This document shows, piece after piece, positions 5,518 through 9,054 of a stretch of DNA of 9,054 nucleotides; the first letter of the stretch is position 1; every line of letters starts with the position of its first letter. Made by a program: the position numbers and the translations under genes. This stretch comes from Bacillota bacterium (GTDB lineage Bacteria; Bacillota; Clostridia; Oscillospirales; Acutalibacteraceae). Location of the stretch: assembly GCA_023415895.1 (NCBI GenBank), contig JAEZJA010000110.1:1-9054 (forward strand), given 5' to 3'. The notes under the pieces were generated by a model. The model was given only the letters and a program-made list of their open reading frames with translations, was not told where the DNA came from and did not search any database.

Positions 5518-7518
5518 TTAGAATATGGCGTTTCCAATTTGAAAGACGACGAAGGATACGATCCACGCAACAAGGGTCTGATACGCAACAACGGCGGTCG
5601 CCGCCTTAACACTTTGCATTTCCCGTTTCACTGTGGCGATGGCGGCGACACAAGGGGAATAGAGCAGGGTAAACACCAGAAAGGCCATCGCAGCAACCGG
5701 GGTAAAGACTGTGGCAAGTGCGGCGGGCAGTTCGGCGGTGCTCGCACCAGACAGAACGGCAAAGGTGCTGATAACAGCCTCTTTGGCCATGAAGCCGGTG
5801 ATCAGGGAAGTGGAAGCGCGCCAGTCGCCGAAGCCTAACGGAGCGAAAACAGGGGAGATGAACCGGCCAATATCCGCCAGCATACTGTTGGCGCTGTCCG
5901 CAACCACGTTGAAACGGTTATCAAACGTCTGCAGGAACCAGATGACCATGGAGGCAATAAAGATCACCGTAAAGGCACGGGTCAGAAAATCCTTGGCCTT
6001 TTCCCAAAGAAGCAGCATCACGGTTTTCAAGCTGGGAAGACGATAATTGGGCAGCTCCATAATAAAGGGCACGGGATTGCCGCGGTAGACGGTTTTGTTG
6101 AGAAGCAGCCCGCTGATGACGCCGAGCAGCATGCCCAGAACATACAGCCCGATCATCACCAGTGCCCGGTGCTTTGGAAAGAAAGCCATGGTGAACATGC
6201 CGTAGATGGGCAGCTTGGCACTGCAGCTCATAAAGGGTGTGAGAAAGATTGTCATTTTGCGGTCGCGTTCGCTCGACAGCGTGCGTGCGGACATAATGGC
6301 GGGTACGGAGCAGCCGAAGCCGATCAGCATGGGAACAAAGCTGCGTCCCGATAGGCCTATTTTGCGCAGCAGCTTATCCATCACAAAGGCAACGCGCGCC
6401 ATATACCCACTGTCCTCCAGCATGGAGAGGAAGAAGAACAGCACGACGATCGTTGGAATAAAGGACAGTACGCTGCCCACGCCGGCAAGGATGCCATCCA
6501 CAACCAGAGAAATCATGACGGGGTTGAAACCAGCCGCTGTCAGGCCCTCCTGCACGACGCCGCTGAACCAGTCAATGCCGCTTGCGAGCAGGTCGCTCAG
6601 CAAGCTGCCGATAACGCCGAAGGTCAGCCAGAAAACCAGCCCCATGATGGCGATAAAAATCGGAATCGCGAGATATTTGCTCGTCAGTATGTTGTCAATT
6701 TTGACACTGCGGATATGTTGGCGGCTCTCCTTGGGTTTTATCACTGTGTCGCGGCATAATTTGTCGATAAAGAAATAGCGCATATCGGCGATGGCCGCTT
6801 TTCGGTCGGTCTGCAGCGCATCCTCCATTTCCCGGATGCTGGTGCTGATGGATAACATTTCGGATTCCGAAAGCCGGAGATCGGTGAGCAACGGCTGATC
6901 GCCTTCCACAATCTTGGTGGCGGCAAATTTTGCAGGCATATGAAGTCCCTCTGCATGGTCTTCGATCATGTGGGCTACCGCATGAATGGTTCTGTGCACG
7001 GCGCCGCTGCAAAAATCCTGCCTCTTGGGGCTTATCCGGCCTTCCGCTGTTTTCAGAGCGATGTCGATTAGCTCGCTGATGCCCTCATTTTTGCTCGCCG
7101 AGATGGGGACGACAGGTATGCCAAGTTCCTCCTGCATCTGGTCGATTTTGATCGTACCACCGTTGGAACGCACCTCGTCCATCATGTTGAGAGCTATCAC
7201 CATGGGAATGTTCAGTTCGATCAGCTGTAAACTTAAGTAAAGATTGCGCTCGATGTTGGTGGCATCCACGATATTAATTATGCCGTTAGGCCGCTGTTTA
7301 GTAATAAAATCGCGCGTGACAATTTCTTCATTGGAATAGGGTGACAGGGAATAGATGCCGGGAAGGTCAACCACGGTGTCCTTGTGACCGCGAATGGTTC
7401 CTTCCTTGCTTTCCACGGTAACGCCTGGAAAATTACCGACATGCTGATTGGAGCCGGTCAGTTGGTTGAAAAGGGTGGTTTTACCGCTGTTCTGGTTTCC
7501 GACAAGGGCAAAGATCAT
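5518..7518 (-). CDS. feoB: Ferrous iron transport protein B (FeoB)
   Basis: FeoB is the inner-membrane Fe(II) importer with a cytosolic GTPase domain. The 666-residue product shows all G motifs: G1 GNQNSGKT (7-14, with Gln where many have Pro), G2 region VGNFPGVTVE (27-36), G3 DLPG (51-54), G4 NMMD (111-114) and G5 SAS (140-142). A helical guanine-dissociation-inhibitor-like region runs to about 270. From about 283 on there are 8-9 hydrophobic segments, including the conserved GYMARVAFVMD, the gate motif GFGCSVPAIM (400-409), SSERDRKMTIFLTPFMSCSAKLPIYG (415-440) and a second gate motif LLYSPCVAAI (618-627). The length is at the short end of the family but no domain is missing. The ATG overlaps the feoA stop by four bases (ATGA), so the two are translationally coupled. 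The small Cys-rich gene follows. Confidence 0.97.
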   Translation of the reverse strand: MIFALVGNQNSGKTTLFNQLTGSNQHVGNFPGVTVESKEGTIRGHKDTVVDLPGIYSLSPYSNEEIVTRDFITKQRPNGIINIVDATNIERNLYLSLQLIELNIPMVIALNMMDEVRSNGGTIKIDQMQEELGIPVVPISASKNEGISELIDIALKTAEGRISPKRQDFCSGAVHRTIHAVAHMIEDHAEGLHMPAKFAATKIVEGDQPLLTDLRLSESEMLSISTSIREMEDALQTDRKAAIADMRYFFIDKLCRDTVIKPKESRQHIRSVKIDNILTSKYLAIPIFIAIMGLVFWLTFGVIGSLLSDLLASGIDWFSGVVQEGLTAAGFNPVMISLVVDGILAGVGSVLSFIPTIVVLFFFLSMLEDSGYMARVAFVMDKLLRKIGLSGRSFVPMLIGFGCSVPAIMSARTLSSERDRKMTIFLTPFMSCSAKLPIYGMFTMAFFPKHRALVMIGLYVLGMLLGVISGLLLNKTVYRGNPVPFIMELPNYRLPSLKTVMLLLWEKAKDFLTRAFTVIFIASMVIWFLQTFDNRFNVVADSANSMLADIGRFISPVFAPLGFGDWRASTSLITGFMAKEAVISTFAVLSGASTAELPAALATVFTPVAAMAFLVFTLLYSPCVAAIATVKREMQSVKAATAVVAYQTLVAWIVSFVVFQIGNAIF

Positions 7519-7745
7519 GACGCCTCACCTTCGATCTCAATGCTTTCGGCATCGGCTATACGCAAGGTCAGCTCATACCCCCGCAGGTGAAGTTCAATGG
7601 GATCGCCCAGCGGAGCAACTTTGCGGATCATGACTTCGGTATGGGGGGTGAGTCCCATATCCAGCAGTCGGTCGCGCAGGGTACCCTGTCCGTGTACCGC
7701 CACAATCCTTGCCTTTTCTCCGATTTTTAGTTCGTTTAAGGTCAT
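7515..7745 (-). CDS. feoA: Ferrous iron transport protein A (FeoA)
   Basis: This 76-residue SH3-like cytosolic protein is the small partner of FeoB and is thought to modulate FeoB GTPase or assembly. It shows the family signatures RDRLLDMGLTPHTEV (24-38) and APLGDPIELHLRGYELTLR (44-62), and is close to the usual 75-80 residues. GGAG lies 8 bases before the ATG at 7745. It is the first gene of the operon, about 100 bases downstream of the predicted feo promoter start, and its TGA overlaps the feoB ATG. Expression is expected to be iron-repressed through the operator repeats just upstream and the divergent DtxR-type gene; this is inferred from layout rather than shown. Confidence 0.95.
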   Translation of the reverse strand: MTLNELKIGEKARIVAVHGQGTLRDRLLDMGLTPHTEVMIRKVAPLGDPIELHLRGYELTLRIADAESIEIEGEAS

Positions 7746-7800
7746 CTTGCCATCTCCCGTTTTTGGTTGTCTCTATGCACTGGGCTGGGGAAGTAAGCTA

Positions 7801-7834
7801 CTCCTAACCGATGGGTATATCATGAGGTTAGGAG
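7801..7834. repeat. 9-bp inverted repeat in the feoA leader
   Basis: CTCCTAACC (7801-7809) and GGTTAGGAG (7826-7834) are perfect reverse complements 16 bases apart. The repeat lies inside the predicted untranslated leader of feoA, so it can form an RNA hairpin. Each arm also holds a CTAAC/GTTAG operator half, so it may equally be a DNA site for the regulator. Confidence 0.6.
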
Positions 7835-7842
7835 CCTCTAAC
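7827..7842. promoter_or_regulatory. Candidate DtxR-family operator, downstream copy
   Basis: GTTAG-N6-CTAAC, a 16-bp inverted repeat, lies just after the predicted feo transcription start (about 7846 on the minus strand). The half-site resembles the TTAGGTTAG core of DtxR/IdeR/SirR operators. A repressor bound here would block promoter escape. Confidence 0.55.
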
Positions 7843-7852
7843 TCTTACCTTA

Positions 7853-7881
7853 AGGTTAGCACAAACTAACTTTTTTGTCAA
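7853..7881 (-). promoter_or_regulatory. feo operon promoter
   Basis: On the minus strand a perfect -35 TTGACA (7876-7881) is followed after 17 bases by TAACCT (7853-7858), preceded by TG-C to give an extended -10. The weak hexamer match (three of six) is compensated by the TGn and the perfect -35. Transcription would start near 7846, leaving a leader of about 100 bases before feoA. The AT-rich tract upstream may act as an UP element. Confidence 0.65.
7855..7870. promoter_or_regulatory. Candidate DtxR-family operator, core copy within the feo promoter
   Basis: A second GTTAG-N6-CTAAC inverted repeat starts exactly 28 bases from the first. It fills most of the spacer between the feo -35 and -10 and touches the -10, the classical position for steric repression. 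A further perfect 10-bp palindrome, ACCTTAAGGT (7847-7856), overlaps it. Confidence 0.65.
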
Positions 7882-7911
7882 TAGCGTAAGGATGCTGTAT
7901 CTAAATAATGA

Positions 7912-7949
7912 ATTTAAATAATATATTTAAATAATTTCACAGATTTAAA
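7912..7949. repeat. AT-rich ATTTAAA repeats upstream of dtxR
   Basis: ATTTAAATAAT occurs at 7912-7922 and again at 7925-7935, 13 bases apart, and a third partial copy, ATTTAAA, starts at 7943. Each copy holds the palindrome ATTTAAAT or part of it. The tract ends just before the dtxR -35 and lies 31 bases upstream of the feo -35. It is either an UP-element-like tract or a second regulatory site. Confidence 0.45.
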
Positions 7950-7953
7950 CCAT

Positions 7954-7982
7954 TTGAATTATAGCGATTTTCATGGTATCAT
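7954..7982 (+). promoter_or_regulatory. Promoter of the DtxR-family gene
   Basis: TTGAAT (7954-7959) and TATCAT (7977-7982) are separated by 17 bases, and TGG before the -10 makes it an extended -10. The start would be near 7989, 31 bases before the TTG start codon. No GTTAG/CTAAC half overlaps it, so autoregulation by the same operator is not evident. Confidence 0.65.
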
Positions 7983-8019
7983 AGGCATATCCACACAAAA
8001 CCAATGGGAGGAATGACGC

Positions 8020-8403
8020 TTGAAAATGCAGGAATCCGCAGAAAACTATCTGGAGACCATTCTGATCCTAAGTCATAAAAATCCTGCTGTGCGCTCCATT
8101 GACATTGTCAATGAGTTGGATTACACCAAGCCGAGCGTAAGCGTCGCTATGAAAAACCTGCGGGGCAACGGGTACATTGAGATGGATGGCGACGGCTTCA
8201 TCAAACTGACTGCCAAGGGACACCAAATCGCCGATGCCATGTATGAGCGGCATACCTTTTTAGCCGAATGGCTGTCCGGTCTGGGCGTGGATAAGAAGGT
8301 GGCAACAGAGGATGCCTGCCGCATTGAGCATGTGATCAGCGCCGAAACCTTTGAGGCCCTCAAAGAGTATGTCAAGCGCAACAATGCCAAATCCCAGCGA
8401 TAA
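8020..8403 (+). CDS. DtxR-family metal-dependent transcriptional repressor
   Basis: This 127-residue protein has an N-terminal winged helix (SIDIVNELDYTKPSVSVAMKNLRGNGYIEMDGDGFIKLTAKG, about 26-67) and a dimerisation/metal domain (YERHTFLAEWL...EDACRIEHVIS). It lacks the SH3-like third domain, like MntR and other short clostridial members. Metal-ligand positions by homology: His78, then Cys100, Glu103 and His104 in ACRIEH. These match the Cys-Glu-His set of iron-responsive DtxR rather than the Glu-Glu-His of manganese-responsive MntR. Asn9 occupies the position of DtxR Met10/MntR Asp8. GGGAGG lies 8 bases before the TTG at 8020; the ATG at 8026 would be 14 bases away. Being divergent from feoA, it probably represses feo when Fe(II) is plentiful. 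A role as a manganese regulator cannot be excluded. Confidence 0.93.
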   Translation: MKMQESAENYLETILILSHKNPAVRSIDIVNELDYTKPSVSVAMKNLRGNGYIEMDGDGFIKLTAKGHQIADAMYERHTFLAEWLSGLGVDKKVATEDACRIEHVISAETFEALKEYVKRNNAKSQR

Positions 8404-8600
8404 AAAGCAGTCTATTGGCATATAGCTCAGCAGCGTGCGCGCAATCTGAATTGGATGAATCAGCAAAGCGACGACGGCAGATGTCCGCTCGGCTGGTCTT
8501 TTGATGCGGATTAGGGTTTCGTGAAAATGCAAATCCTATACGACGCGTTCCGTATGTTGTTAATGTTGGATAAGTTGGGAAAGCTTAGGAAAATAAAGTT
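8404..8600 (+). other. Intergenic gap after dtxR with an unassigned coding-like tract
   Basis: No complete gene is seen. Directly after the dtxR TAA, the same frame stays open for 36 codons to a TAG at 8512-8514. It reads KAVYWHIAQQRARNLNWMNQ and then, after a few residues, CPLGWSFDAD, with GC-rich third positions like the neighbouring genes. There is no start codon with a ribosome binding site at its beginning, so it looks like the tail of a lost gene or chance. From 8515 to 8600 I see nothing except a weak ATACG/CGTAT inverted repeat near 8538-8555. No dtxR terminator is recognisable. Confidence 0.45.
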
Positions 8601-8983
8601 ATGAGTGTACAATTTACTGATATTTGCCTTATTCGGACAATGTTCTGCCGCTTATCAAGTTCTACGAAACAGTCTTTGGCGTAAAAGCAGCGGAAGATGG
8701 GGATGAAATTCATACCGGAATTTCTGTCGGTGGCTTGAACATAAGCATTGATTCCTCTAAGCTAACTGAAAACACAGCGTTTCACTATGTTTCGGGGCAA
8801 AACTCTGACAACACGATTGTCGGTTTCAATGTGGATGATGTGGACACCGAATATGCACGGCTGTTATCGTTGGGTGTAACTATGCTGAATGAGCCAACTA
8901 CCCACTCATGGGGAGCACGGTCGTTTCAATTCAAAGATCCGGATGGGAATATCCTTAATTTCAGGAGTATTCCAAAGGAGTGA
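8601..8983 (+). pseudogene. VOC/glyoxalase-fold protein gene broken by an apparent 1-base frameshift
   Basis: The ATG at 8601, with AGGA 10 bases upstream, begins MSVQFTDICLI, the expected first strand of a vicinal oxygen chelate protein, but this frame stops at 8682-8684. The rest of the family sequence continues from about 8636 in another frame to the TGA at 8981-8983: DNVLPLIKFYETVFGVKA, then GISVGGLNISID, VGFNVDDVDTEYARLLSLGV, and the C-terminal FKDPDGNILNF with the usual Glu/Asp-region signature. One missing base at about 8634 (ATT-CG-GAC) would restore a 127-residue protein. No ribosome binding site serves an internal start and no slippery heptamer is present, so this is a mutation or a sequencing error. 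VOC members include antibiotic-binding and dioxygenase-like proteins; the substrate is unknown. The GNAT gene follows after 5 bases, suggesting an operon. Confidence 0.75.
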
Positions 8984-8988
8984 AAAAG

Positions 8989-9054
8989 ATGAACCTTACA
9001 ATAAAGCCGCTTACTCCAGACCTTGCTACCGACTATTTCGACTTTTTTGAGAAT
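8989..9054 (+). CDS. Probable GNAT-family N-acetyltransferase, first 22 codons
   Basis: The ATG at 8989 lies 8 bases after a strong AAAGGAG that overlaps the end of the VOC gene. The visible residues, MNLTIKPLTPDLATDYFDFFEN, match the typical opening of a Firmicute GNAT subfamily (IKPLTPDL..DY..FF), in which the first strand and helix begin the acetyl-CoA-binding fold. The acetyl-CoA loop lies beyond the window, so the family call rests on the N-terminus only. It is probably co-transcribed with the broken VOC gene; such pairs are common among small acquired detoxification or resistance-like genes. The open frame has no stop before the edge. Confidence 0.65.
   Translation, partial: MNLTIKPLTPDLATDYFDFFEN

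Noticed and set aside
8013..8078. Out-of-frame micro-ORF starting at the ATG at 8013, overlapping the dtxR start
   Set aside because: The ribosome binding site is too close to this ATG and better placed for the TTG at 8020; the peptide resembles nothing.
8420..8445. TAGCTCAG string resembling a tRNA D-arm
   Set aside because: No T-loop, anticodon arm or acceptor stem can be drawn around it.

Overview
The window looks like chromosomal core sequence from a Gram-positive bacterium of the class Clostridia, probably in the Oscillospiraceae/Ruminococcaceae area. This is inferred from three things. MurA, WalJ, RlmH, ComFC and MreB/Mbl are Firmicute-style proteins; there is a FeoA-FeoB-FeoB-associated Cys-rich cluster beside a short DtxR-type repressor; and start sites are preceded by strong AGGAG-type ribosome binding sites, two of them with TTG starts. 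No rRNA, tRNA, CRISPR array, insertion sequence or phage gene was found.

Layout. 1-364 (minus): the N-terminal part of a HAD-family phosphatase, running off the left edge. 365-688: a divergent control region with several sigma-A-like promoters, two of them completely overlapping on opposite strands. 689-5242 (plus): a housekeeping block of murA (TTG start), a hairpin terminator, walJ/yycJ, rlmH, comFC and a stand-alone mreB/mbl-like gene with its own promoter inside the end of comFC. 5262-5296: a 17-bp palindrome between convergent genes. 5325-7745 (minus): the iron-uptake operon feoA-feoB-(Cys-rich 55-aa protein). 7746-8019: the feo/dtxR divergent control region, with a strong feo promoter overlain by repeated GTTAG/CTAAC operator halves. 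8020-8403 (plus): a DtxR-family metal-dependent repressor. 8404-8600: a non-genic gap with a coding-like remnant. 8601-8983: a VOC/glyoxalase-fold gene broken by an apparent one-base frameshift. 8989-9054: the first 22 codons of a probable GNAT acetyltransferase, running off the right edge.

How the genes work together. The left block serves envelope growth and translation: MurA makes the first committed peptidoglycan precursor, WalJ is the MBL-fold protein linked to cell-wall/division control in Firmicutes, the MreB-like protein organises lateral wall synthesis, and RlmH methylates 23S rRNA. The walJ-rlmH adjacency recalls the end of the walRK operon, but walRK itself is absent here. The right block is a self-contained iron circuit. 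The DtxR-type regulator, whose metal site has the Cys-x2-Glu-His pattern of iron-responsive DtxR, is divergently transcribed from the feo operon, and a 16-bp inverted repeat lies exactly between the -35 and -10 of the feo promoter.

Most of the window is ordinary. The points most worth a second look are the feo operator array, the overlapping bidirectional promoter upstream of murA, the small FeoB-associated Cys-rich gene, the frameshifted VOC gene, and the unexplained coding-like tract after dtxR. I see no convincing evidence of a new multi-gene system.
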